Positions 29,508-37,500 of a DNA stretch of 64,000 nt are shown in pieces (the first letter of the stretch is position 1; each line of letters opens with the position of its first letter). Below the pieces are notes generated by a model that saw only the letters and a list, made by a program, of their open reading frames with translations, did not search any database and was not told the origin of the DNA. The position numbers were made by a program, and so were the translations under genes. This DNA is from Sipunculus nudus (taxonomy: Eukaryota > Annelida > Sipuncula > Golfingiida > Sipunculidae). The stretch lies in the NCBI GenBank assembly GCA_026874595.1, contig JAPPUL010000084.1:419001-483000 (forward strand). Direction: 5' to 3'.

Positions 29508-31219
29508 TCCCCTCGTTTATTTAAATTAAGTAGCTTATCTACTTCTTTGTCTTCAATGCGCCTAAACAAATTCTCAATAGCTCCTACCTCCCCTCCACCC
29601 TCCACCCTAAGTTTACTTATATCATCCCACATAAGATTTTTTAGTATACCTTTCTCTTCTCCTATAAAAACCCATATTCGTAATGCCGTACTTGGCATAA
29701 ATGGATACAACAAAGCTCCCAATACCTTAATTATCAATACTGATATATTCAAAACATCTCCACAGCGCTCTTTTGATGTCTTTTTTAGTACCCAAGGCTT
29801 TGTTAGATCAAAATATCTATTCCCTACTTGTGCAAGCCGTATTACTTCAAATATTCCATCTCGTACCCCAAAATTCAATAGCAACAAAGATACCTTCTTA
29901 GATATCTCTTCTATCTCTTTAAGCACTTCTTTATCCTCTGCAAAATCTTTTATCTCTCCTCTATATCTAGGTATTATCCCTTCAAAATTCTTATTTATGA
30001 AGCTTAATCCTCGATTTATAAAATTGCCTAATGTATCATTTAAATCTTTATTTATCTTAATTTGAAAGGACTTCCACGAAAAATCTGCATCCTTCTTCTC
30101 AGGAGCCAGAGCTGCTAAATAGTATCTTAACATATCTTTTGGGAAATATTCAAGAAAATCATCTACCCACACTACGTTCCCTTCACTCGTTGATAGCTTC
30201 TTCCCTTCTATTGTAAGATGTTCGTTTGCGGGTACGTCGTAAGGCAATATATAACCCAAATCTTGACCCAGCAAAAGCGACGGCCACACTATTATATGAA
30301 ACGGTATATTATCTTTTCCTATGAAATGCACTAGCTTACACTCTTTGTCAAACCAATATTCTTTCCATTTGTCAGGATTACCTTCCTTCTCCCCCCACTC
30401 CATTGTCGAGGATATATACCCTATCGGTGCATCAAACCATACATATAAAACTTTTGTTTCACCTCCTTCTACGCTAAGCGGTAGCTTAACTCCCCATTCC
30501 AAATCTCGCGTTATCGCTCGTTCCCCAAGCCCCTCTTTTATCCACGATAAGGCACTCTGCCGTACGCTCCCACGTAAGTAATCCTTCTTCGTTATCCATT
30601 CCTTTAATCTATCACTAAACTTTTCAAGCCGCAAATACCAATGTTTCGTCTCCTTCTTTATAGGAGCATTATTACATAACTTGCACCTTGGGTTTACTAA
30701 ATTATCAGAATCAAGCCATTTGCCGCAACTTGGGCATTCATCGCCTCGTGCACTATCAAAACTACAGGCTGGACAACCCCCCATTATGAACCTATCCGGT
30801 AAAAACATCTTATCATGTTCACAGTAATATTCTTCGCTTGCTTTTTCCCTTATATATCCATTCTTATTTAATTCTAGAAAAAACTCTTTACTCTTTTTAT
30901 GGTGTATTTCTTTTGAGGTCCCCGAAAAATTATCAAACTCTATGTCTAGTCTTTTAAAACTCTCGCTTATCTCCTTATTATAATAATTAACTACTTCTTG
31001 GGGGCTTTTCCCCTCTTGACTTGCTTTTATCGTTATCGGAACTCCATGCTCGTCTGTTCCGCATATATATACTACCTCATGTCCACACATCCTACTATAT
31101 CTTACAAATATATCTGCTGGTAAGTACGCTCCTGCTACGTGCCCTATATGGATACTCCCATTTGCATACGGTAAGGCCGATGTTACTAGATATTTCTTCT
31201 TTTTCACCTTATTCTTCAC
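29504..31219 (-). CDS. metG: Methionyl-tRNA synthetase
   Basis: A class I synthetase of 571 residues. It has GSIHIGH (HIGH motif), VYICGTDEHG, four Cys pairs of the zinc knuckles (CPACSF, CPSCGK, CKLC and the preceding CEHD region), WFDAPIGYISS, and a KMSKS equivalent reading KLSTSEG, the variant common in MetG1-type enzymes. It has no C-terminal EMAP-like tRNA-binding domain, so it is a short form. The GTG start at 31219 and a second in-frame GTG at 31207 arise from a 12-bp duplication that repeats the start region. No other translation gene adjoins it. Confidence 0.95.
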   Translation of the reverse strand: MKNKVKKKKYLVTSALPYANGSIHIGHVAGAYLPADIFVRYSRMCGHEVVYICGTDEHGVPITIKASQEGKSPQEVVNYYNKEISESFKRLDIEFDNFSGTSKEIHHKKSKEFFLELNKNGYIREKASEEYYCEHDKMFLPDRFIMGGCPACSFDSARGDECPSCGKWLDSDNLVNPRCKLCNNAPIKKETKHWYLRLEKFSDRLKEWITKKDYLRGSVRQSALSWIKEGLGERAITRDLEWGVKLPLSVEGGETKVLYVWFDAPIGYISSTMEWGEKEGNPDKWKEYWFDKECKLVHFIGKDNIPFHIIVWPSLLLGQDLGYILPYDVPANEHLTIEGKKLSTSEGNVVWVDDFLEYFPKDMLRYYLAALAPEKKDADFSWKSFQIKINKDLNDTLGNFINRGLSFINKNFEGIIPRYRGEIKDFAEDKEVLKEIEEISKKVSLLLLNFGVRDGIFEVIRLAQVGNRYFDLTKPWVLKKTSKERCGDVLNISVLIIKVLGALLYPFMPSTALRIWVFIGEEKGILKNLMWDDISKLRVEGGGEVGAIENLFRRIEDKEVDKLLNLNKRGE

Positions 31220-31226
31220 CTTATTC
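31203..31226 (-). repeat. 12-bp tandem duplication over metG start codon
   Basis: TTCACCTTATTC (plus strand) occurs twice exactly, 31203-31214 and 31215-31226. On the coding strand each unit carries AATAAGGTG, so both the GTG and its preceding A/G-rich context are duplicated. Confidence 0.95.
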
Positions 31227-31447
31227 CTTCTTTACATATATAGTGATTTTTTTTATATATTTTATTTAGCTTATTTATATTATCTTGTCTTTGATTTTTA
31301 TTCTTTAATTCTCTTTAAGCTACTAATTCCAACTTATATGTGTTATCTTTTATAATATTACTTCCTAGCTTTTATAGCTACCTTTTTTGCCAGGATTTTA
31401 TTTATTTAGATATTTTATATCTTAGAAGCATATAGGCAGTTTTATTT

Positions 31448-32545
31448 ATGAGTGTTTTGCTTTTCTTTTTAACAACATTTATACTTTGGCTTATATCTTT
31501 TGCTCCTTTTAAACGCCCTTTTATTAATAAATTATCTATCGCAACGTTTTTACATCTTATCATTATCTTTACTCAAATACCAAGTCCTGCAAATAGCAAT
31601 AATATCGTCCCAGTAAAGAGTGATTCCCTTGCTTATAAAAGTTTTAGTAAAAATAGCAAAAATAATAACATAAACCATAATCCCAAACTAAAACAGCATA
31701 ACCAAAATAACTCCCCCTACTCTAATCTTAACCAATTTATCTTCATTAATAACCCCAACAATAACTCTAACCTTTTTGCCCAAGATTATTCCCACGCCTC
31801 TTCTAAAAACCCACCTAAAAACCCACCTAAAAACCATTTTAACAAAAAAAAGCAAAGTACTAAAACAAATATAAATCCACATAAAACTAATAATATCACC
31901 ACCCAAAATAAAAACCAGCATATAAAAAATGATTTTGACAACGATTTAAATAACAAAAAAAATAACCAAAACTATCACCAGTCGATAGATAAGACTAATA
32001 ACAAAACTTTAAGCTTAACTGATTTATGGCTTCAAAAACGCAGGCACCTTAAAAAATATATTTACCAAGCCCCAAGCCCCCTTTATCTTAAAAATCCTAA
32101 CGAATGGCAAGACTTCTCTTTTGACCTCTCTTTAAATGGCTCCAATTCCAAATACTCCGTGCAGGGCTTTGATGAGTTTACCCATAAGGACTATATGCAA
32201 TATATCCTTGAAACCGTCGGGCATAGATGGTTTTATCGATATGCTCCTATTGAACTCATCGCTAATAAAATTATGCACATAAGTACCCCCATTAGTGTTG
32301 TATTTGACCTTCATAATTCCGGTAGAATAAAAGATTTTCGATTCCTTGATAAAGGCTCCGTTGAAATGCAGTTTATTGCCGTACAAAAAACTTTTAACTC
32401 TATCTCCTTTAAAAAGGTTCCTACTAGACTCTCATATAAAGATTTGCATATGACTTTTACTATATTCCCTCCATCTTTTCCAAAATCAGGTGAAATTCTT
32501 ATTACAGGTGAGATTAAAATTAGAGGAAAAGTCAAAATTAAGTAG
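31448..32545 (+). CDS. TonB-like energy-transducer protein with Asn/Lys-rich spacer
   Basis: A 365-residue protein. The N-terminus (about 1-55) is hydrophobic with membrane helices, unlike the single anchor of classic TonB. A long Asn-, Lys-, Gln- and Pro-rich spacer (60-180) follows, a region normally Pro/Lys-rich in TonB, and then a structured C-terminal domain of about 150 residues. VFDLHNSGRIKDFRFLDKGS there resembles the TonB beta strand (x-x-I-x-x-x-G-x-V-x-x-x-x-V-x-x-S). ExbB and ExbD are not in the window. The last 25 codons lie in a triplicated 201-bp unit. The assignment is by architecture and is uncertain. Confidence 0.5.
   Translation: MSVLLFFLTTFILWLISFAPFKRPFINKLSIATFLHLIIIFTQIPSPANSNNIVPVKSDSLAYKSFSKNSKNNNINHNPKLKQHNQNNSPYSNLNQFIFINNPNNNSNLFAQDYSHASSKNPPKNPPKNHFNKKKQSTKTNINPHKTNNITTQNKNQHIKNDFDNDLNNKKNNQNYHQSIDKTNNKTLSLTDLWLQKRRHLKKYIYQAPSPLYLKNPNEWQDFSFDLSLNGSNSKYSVQGFDEFTHKDYMQYILETVGHRWFYRYAPIELIANKIMHISTPISVVFDLHNSGRIKDFRFLDKGSVEMQFIAVQKTFNSISFKKVPTRLSYKDLHMTFTIFPPSFPKSGEILITGEIKIRGKVKIK
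31805..31836 (+). repeat. 12-bp tandem repeat in the TonB-like spacer
   Basis: AAAAACCCACCT is present twice exactly plus an eight-base partial third copy. It encodes repeated Lys-Asn-Pro-Pro in the disordered spacer, and the reading frame is kept. Confidence 0.95.
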
Positions 32546-33073
32546 ACACTTTTATATACTCACTAAGAACCATATTTGTGTTACTTCCTATATCCAGTTT
32601 AAGCTCTTTTATCTTATGTCTTGCATTTACTCCAAACTCTTTCCTAAGACATGCTTCTCTTCCTAAAATTTCCATCTTTTCCAAAATCAGGTGAAATTCT
32701 TATTACAGGTGAGATTAAAATTAGAGGAAAAGTCAAAATTAAGTAGACACTTTTATATACTCACTAAGAACCATATTTGTGTTACTTCCTATATCCAGTT
32801 TAAGCTCTTTTATCTTATGTCTTGCATTTACTCCAAACTCTTTCCTAAGACATGCTTCTCTTCCTAAAATTTCCATCTTTTCCAAAATCAGGTGAAATTC
32901 TTATTACAGGTGAGATTAAAATTAGAGGAAAAGTCAAAATTAAGTAGACACTTTTATATACTCACTAAGAACCATATTTGTGTTACTTCCTATATCCAGT
33001 TTAAGCTCTTTTATCTTATGTCTTGCATTTACTCCAAACTCTTTCCTAAGACATGCTTCTCTTCCTAAAATTT
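32471..33073. repeat. 201-bp unit in three tandem copies at convergent gene ends
   Basis: Copies run 32471-32671, 32672-32872 and 32873-33073. They appear identical, and the 13-bp motif TCCATCTTTTCCA flanks the array at both edges (32470 and 33073). Each copy holds the 3' ends of both the TonB-like gene (stop 32543-32545) and the glycosyltransferase (stop 32940-32942, minus). The left gene uses the first copy and the right gene the last, so both proteins are unaffected. Before amplification the two stops overlapped by eight bases. 32546-32939 is therefore non-coding duplicated DNA. Confidence 0.95.
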
Positions 33074-34127
33074 CCATCTTTTCCATAAGCCCAAATTCGT
33101 CTTTGGGTAATACCAAATAGCCGCTCTTCCCATCTTCCAAAACCTCCTCTACTCCTGATATCTTACTCGCTATTATCCCAAGCTCATTATTCATCGCCTC
33201 AAGTAACGACAATGGCAAACCCTCGCCCTTTATCGAGGGCAATATATATACATCAAGCAATTTTAACACTTCTTCAACATTTGTTATGAATCCTGTGAAT
33301 ATCACACTCCCAAATATTCCAAGCTCTTTACTCTCCCTCTTTAATCTACCCTCCTCAACACCCTCCCCTACTATTAATAATGTCTTATTCTTTATCTTAA
33401 CTTTTGAAAAGGCACGAAGAACATGTTTATGCCCTTTCTTATTCGATAAATGTCCAACTACTCCAAATATTATGTTTTCCTTCCGTATTTTTAGACTCTT
33501 TCGGCTTATATCTAAAGTTGAGACTCGCTTATCTACATTCTTATCTACATTCTTATCTACATTTAAGCTTATCCCATTTAAAATAGTTACTAGATTACTT
33601 GTTGGCACTCCCGATGTCTCAAGATATTTATATACTGCCTGTGATACACAGATTATCTTATTTCTACCATGCCTAGCTCTACCATGCCTAATACCTCCCC
33701 CACAAAAACGATAGCTATACTTATACCATATGCTATCTTTTGATAACGCATGGGCTGTTGTTACTACTCCTATATTCAGCTTTTTGCCAATTAGTATCCC
33801 AAATAAATTCGCCGTGCTTAAATGTGTATGGATTACATCAGCATCTAAACTGATTACTGCCTCTTTTAACCTTTTATAGCATAAATAATTTAACTTCCCG
33901 CCAAATTTAAATTCTAATAACCTAAATTCTCCTCCTCCCTTAGTATAACTAGACTTTTGAATAGATAAAAACTCGCTTTTTATATACTTTATAAACCTTT
34001 TCCCCTTAGACGAATCTACTATAAGCACTACTCTATGACCCAGCCGCATTAGCTCTTTTGACAAGCTAAGTACATACCTTTCGGCTCCCGATACTCGACT
34101 TGGACTTATTAGCTGCACTATAGTCAT
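32940..34127 (-). CDS. GT4-family glycosyltransferase
   Basis: A 395-residue GT-B fold enzyme, probably acting at the inner membrane in surface polysaccharide or glycan synthesis. It has an N-terminal SPSRVSGAERYVLSL nucleotide-binding start, HTHLSTAN, and a C-terminal domain with VGHLSNKKGHKHVLRAF, LLIVGEGVEEGRL and the E-x7-E motif in EGLPLSLLEA, as in RfaB/WecA-type retaining transferases. Three NVDK repeats (12 bp) and an RHGRA/RHGRN duplication sit in loops. Its final 45 codons lie within the triplicated unit. Substrates cannot be inferred. No sugar-nucleotide genes adjoin it. Confidence 0.85.
   Translation of the reverse strand: MTIVQLISPSRVSGAERYVLSLSKELMRLGHRVVLIVDSSKGKRFIKYIKSEFLSIQKSSYTKGGGEFRLLEFKFGGKLNYLCYKRLKEAVISLDADVIHTHLSTANLFGILIGKKLNIGVVTTAHALSKDSIWYKYSYRFCGGGIRHGRARHGRNKIICVSQAVYKYLETSGVPTSNLVTILNGISLNVDKNVDKNVDKRVSTLDISRKSLKIRKENIIFGVVGHLSNKKGHKHVLRAFSKVKIKNKTLLIVGEGVEEGRLKRESKELGIFGSVIFTGFITNVEEVLKLLDVYILPSIKGEGLPLSLLEAMNNELGIIASKISGVEEVLEDGKSGYLVLPKDEFGLMEKMEILGREACLRKEFGVNARHKIKELKLDIGSNTNMVLSEYIKVST
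33528..33563 (-). repeat. 12-bp tandem repeat, three units, in glycosyltransferase
   Basis: CTTATCTACATT occurs three times exactly on the plus strand and encodes Asn-Val-Asp-Lys three times in frame, between the two Rossmann lobes. Confidence 0.95.
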
Positions 34128-34136
34128 AAACTCTTA

Positions 34137-35807
34137 TCATAACCTGTATAGCAAATTAATATACAACGCATTATATAATCTGCTAGTCCTTTTATCTGCG
34201 CTATATCGTATCCCAAATTCAAAATCACTCACGAACACCTTCAATATAAAATCAAACTTCGTTCCTCTCTCGTAAAATCTTTGTACCGGGAAATACCAAC
34301 GAGACAAATGTCTTTCGTATATATAAAGACTTGCATCGTAATCTAGTGCCTTGTAAAACGTTACTCGCCCATATAACAAATAGCTTTGCCTCTTCAAAAA
34401 ACTAAGCTGTATATAAAATAAATTACCCCAGTGCTTCTCCTCATCATCATCCCGTTTCGAATATATATTCTCATACCGAAACCGTATCTCAATACCCTTA
34501 TAAAATTTACTAACTACATTTACCTGGTGCTTTCGCCGCACTCTATAGCTTTTATAGTAATCTTTATATCTATTCACAAATACATAACTTAAATATGTAC
34601 CCTCTAATATCTTATACTCAAGCCTAAAGTCAAACATATAATACCATACACTATCATCTAACTTTGACGCAGGCTTCGATATGTCTAATAGAAACTGTAG
34701 CTCTAGACCACTTTGTTTTGACTTGAATAAATATATATTTATCCCATTTGAAAATCCAAGCTCATCTCGTCTTTTATATAATACTTCACTCCCGTGAGGT
34801 GCATGGTATTTCGGGCTTATATATCTTATTTGCAGTGTATAGGCAAATATCTTATTCTTTATGATACTTCCAAAAACTGTTGAATGCCCTAGCACATTTT
34901 TATTATATAAAATATCCTTATACCCCGATAAGGCACTCTCCCCAAATATATTTATATGTCCATTTAATATATAAATATCAAAATATATTGACCCGTTTAA
35001 AAGATTTTTTCCCCTATACTCATCTTCTTCAACTTCTTTCCTCTGTCGGTAAAGTCCTTCTGATAAGCTTATATAACTTGCAAGTAGTCCAATTTTATAC
35101 CACCTGCTCTTATAAAAGCTATTTATACCATATCCTATCTCTTTATGTGAAGCAGTCTTCCTCTTCCCATTTGAACGCCAGCTGCTTGTTGTTACTAGAT
35201 CTTCGTAATTAATATTTACATAACCTTTTGAAAAACGACTTGTTGGAATATTGCGCCTATTTATAAAAATAAATGGCGTTATCCTAAATCCATTTAATTT
35301 AAGCCTAAATGCTATTCCTTGTAGTTTGCCCAATGACCCTGGATATACGTAGCTTCTTATCCCATAATCTCTTTTCTTAAATGGGTGTTTTCTTATATAC
35401 CATACATAATTACCATACGCTTGCCCATATACCAAATGCTGCCCTATATTTAATATATAATCACCTATGGCAAGATAGTCTAAAAGCCCTCCTCTACTTT
35501 TATAATATAAACCAAAACTTATAAAATCATAACGCGTTTTAATCCCCTTTCTGTCTAGATTTATATGCTCATCAAAGCCAAACAATATTTTAAGTCCGTT
35601 CTTATGCCTCAATTCCACCTTTGAGTAATACATACTCCCCTTAGTCTTTGTTCCATCCTTATTTAATTTTATTGTCTTTTCTTGATATCTAAAATTGAGA
35701 AATGTTTTTACGTCTTGAGCTTCAACTTTATCAGTTATACATAATATGATTAGTAGCTTTAGTAAAATGACTACTACTTTTACTTTTTCACTCCTCTTTA
35801 ACCCCAT
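34137..35807 (-). CDS. Outer-membrane beta-barrel protein (HhH-barrel partner)
   Basis: The 556-residue product has a leader (VVVILLKLLIILCITDKVEAQ) ending in a signal-peptidase-like A-x-A. Many alternating Tyr/Phe-rich strands follow, and a C-terminal strand ends in LYINLLYRL, all typical of a large porin-type barrel. The segment from about residue 120 (ILNIGQHLVYG, then DYGIRSYVYPGSLGKLQGIA and ITPFIF) resembles the G-L-V-x-W/G and R-G-L-R-P-Y signature of Bacteroidetes HhH-barrel proteins. Its start overlaps the end of the HhH gene by 20 bases, so the pair is coupled. Transport role unknown. Confidence 0.6.
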   Translation of the reverse strand: MGLKRSEKVKVVVILLKLLIILCITDKVEAQDVKTFLNFRYQEKTIKLNKDGTKTKGSMYYSKVELRHKNGLKILFGFDEHINLDRKGIKTRYDFISFGLYYKSRGGLLDYLAIGDYILNIGQHLVYGQAYGNYVWYIRKHPFKKRDYGIRSYVYPGSLGKLQGIAFRLKLNGFRITPFIFINRRNIPTSRFSKGYVNINYEDLVTTSSWRSNGKRKTASHKEIGYGINSFYKSRWYKIGLLASYISLSEGLYRQRKEVEEDEYRGKNLLNGSIYFDIYILNGHINIFGESALSGYKDILYNKNVLGHSTVFGSIIKNKIFAYTLQIRYISPKYHAPHGSEVLYKRRDELGFSNGINIYLFKSKQSGLELQFLLDISKPASKLDDSVWYYMFDFRLEYKILEGTYLSYVFVNRYKDYYKSYRVRRKHQVNVVSKFYKGIEIRFRYENIYSKRDDDEEKHWGNLFYIQLSFLKRQSYLLYGRVTFYKALDYDASLYIYERHLSRWYFPVQRFYERGTKFDFILKVFVSDFEFGIRYSADKRTSRLYNALYINLLYRL

Positions 35808-37146
35808 ATTTGCGTAGTCGTTCCTTTAACTTTTTTAATTCCTTATACTCAAAACCTTCTACCATTAATAAATTCTCTGGATACCTTATTGGCTTGTTCG
35901 CTTTTATATATAGTTCCAATCTACGCGATAACAACGCCGAAAATCCAAGCTCTTTTATAAAATCTTTCATCTTCCAATTATCTATACTCTTTAAAGGATT
36001 TACTGCTCCAACACTTATATAAGGCTTTATCTTTGCAAACTTTGCCGCTCCTATTCCTACTACATTAAGAATATCCTCTTTTACTCCATATGCTCCATGC
36101 TTCTTCCTATATTCTATTATACGCAAACTCGTCTTAACCCCTATCCCTGGCAGCTTCATCAGTTCTTTTTGGCTTGCTGTATTTATATTTATACCACCCG
36201 CTTTCAAACCATACCCTCCCTCCTCTCCACTCCCCCCTTTTGCAGCATCTCCTAATTCTGGAATCCCTTTATAAATCTTATCAGAAGAACTTGATGCTAA
36301 GTATACGCTTAAGCCAAATATACCCGAATACTTAGCTTTCCCCTCAAACATAAAGCCTGCTCGAAGGGATGTGTATTTTGTCTTCACCTTCAAAAATATC
36401 CCAAAACCTAGTGGCTCGTTCGTAAATAAACTTTCAAAACCCAATATCTCTTCTAATATCGAATACCTAAGGTAAGCTCCTATCTTTACTCGATTGCCTC
36501 GGAAAATATGACTTGTGAATCTAAATAATAAATTGTCTAAGATAAATAACGATACTCCTGCATAAAAATATTCTCCTGCTTCTTTTACCCTTACACTACT
36601 TTTTGATGCCGATCGCTTTCCAAAATCTAATACCCCGGCTTCTAGTAAAATATAGCTTGCTGGCTTTAAGCTTAGTCCTACACTCCAGGAATACAGAAAG
36701 TTTTTTGTTATCTCAAATGGCTTCTTATGAAATCCATCAATTATATTTGCACTTAGTAGAAAGCCAAATATCCCTATTCTATTTCCATACGATAGAGCAT
36801 AGGCACTCTCTTTCTCTTTTATTCCTACTAATTCTACTTTGTCGCGCTCCACGTACGATATCGACAGCTCTCCGAAATACTTTGCATACCCTCCTAATAT
36901 ATATCCATAATAGCTATTACCATCAAAGCCATATTGCCCATAACCTGATAGATATAAACTCTTGCCTCTCCTCTCCATTTCTGTTGCACTTGAGTATATT
37001 GACAGCAGGTTTGTTCCACTGTTTAATTTTGCGTAGGTTGTATATAATGATGTCTGCCCTAATTTTGGACTTAGTAGCAAAAATACTATAAATATGATAA
37101 ATGTGTAAACTCCTCCCTTCCCTTTCCCGTTTCTATTATTTGACAT
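35788..37146 (-). CDS. Outer-membrane protein with C-terminal helix-hairpin-helix domains
   Basis: A 452-residue protein with signal region (YTFIIFIVFLLLSPKLGQ). A domain of about 280 residues rich in amphipathic strands (PorV/FadL-like, with GYGQYGFDGN and YILGGYAKYFG) follows. Two or more helix-hairpin-helix units from about residue 320 complete it. The first is ININTASQKELMKLPGIGVK, ComEA-like; the next are DILNVVGIGAAKFAKIKPY and later degenerate copies. HhH units bind DNA non-specifically through the backbone, so DNA contact on one side of the outer membrane is possible. It is the first gene of a two-gene unit with the following barrel. Confidence 0.7.
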   Translation of the reverse strand: MSNNRNGKGKGGVYTFIIFIVFLLLSPKLGQTSLYTTYAKLNSGTNLLSIYSSATEMERRGKSLYLSGYGQYGFDGNSYYGYILGGYAKYFGELSISYVERDKVELVGIKEKESAYALSYGNRIGIFGFLLSANIIDGFHKKPFEITKNFLYSWSVGLSLKPASYILLEAGVLDFGKRSASKSSVRVKEAGEYFYAGVSLFILDNLLFRFTSHIFRGNRVKIGAYLRYSILEEILGFESLFTNEPLGFGIFLKVKTKYTSLRAGFMFEGKAKYSGIFGLSVYLASSSSDKIYKGIPELGDAAKGGSGEEGGYGLKAGGININTASQKELMKLPGIGVKTSLRIIEYRKKHGAYGVKEDILNVVGIGAAKFAKIKPYISVGAVNPLKSIDNWKMKDFIKELGFSALLSRRLELYIKANKPIRYPENLLMVEGFEYKELKKLKERLRKYGVKEE

Positions 37147-37386
37147 CGCCTTTTATCTTACAATTCCCATTTACAACAACTTTTTCTTATAACTTATTAT
37201 AGTTTAATAATATAATTTTACTTTTTTATTTTTTTTTGCTAAGCAACCTCCTCTCTATAAATTTATCCCAAATATTAAACATCTTTTTTTACTCTTCTTT
37301 TTTACTCTTCTTTTTTAACAAATTTTGTCATATCCCTTAGCCTTAACAAGTATTTTATAATATATCCCTTTTATGGATAATTTACG

Positions 37387-37415
37387 TTGACTATTATTTT
37401 ACCTTGTATTATTAT
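37387..37415 (+). promoter_or_regulatory. Candidate promoter for the TPR gene at 37501
   Basis: TTGACT (37387-37392), a 17-base spacer and TATTAT (37410-37415) lie about 85 bp before the ATG. The 354-bp gap 37147-37500 also holds a 13-14 bp pyrimidine tandem repeat (CTTTTTTACTCTT, about 37283-37317), outside any gene. Nothing else was recognised there. Confidence 0.4.
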
Positions 37416-37500
37416 AAAATACATTAAAGGTTATTCTTAGGTGCTTTTCCTTTAAATGTGCCATTTGTTTATAGCCTATTTTTTATAATGGAGTGTACTT

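Noticed and set aside
37283-37317. Pyrimidine repeat as a transcription terminator
   Set aside because: No paired stem precedes it. It fits the tandem-duplication pattern of the window.
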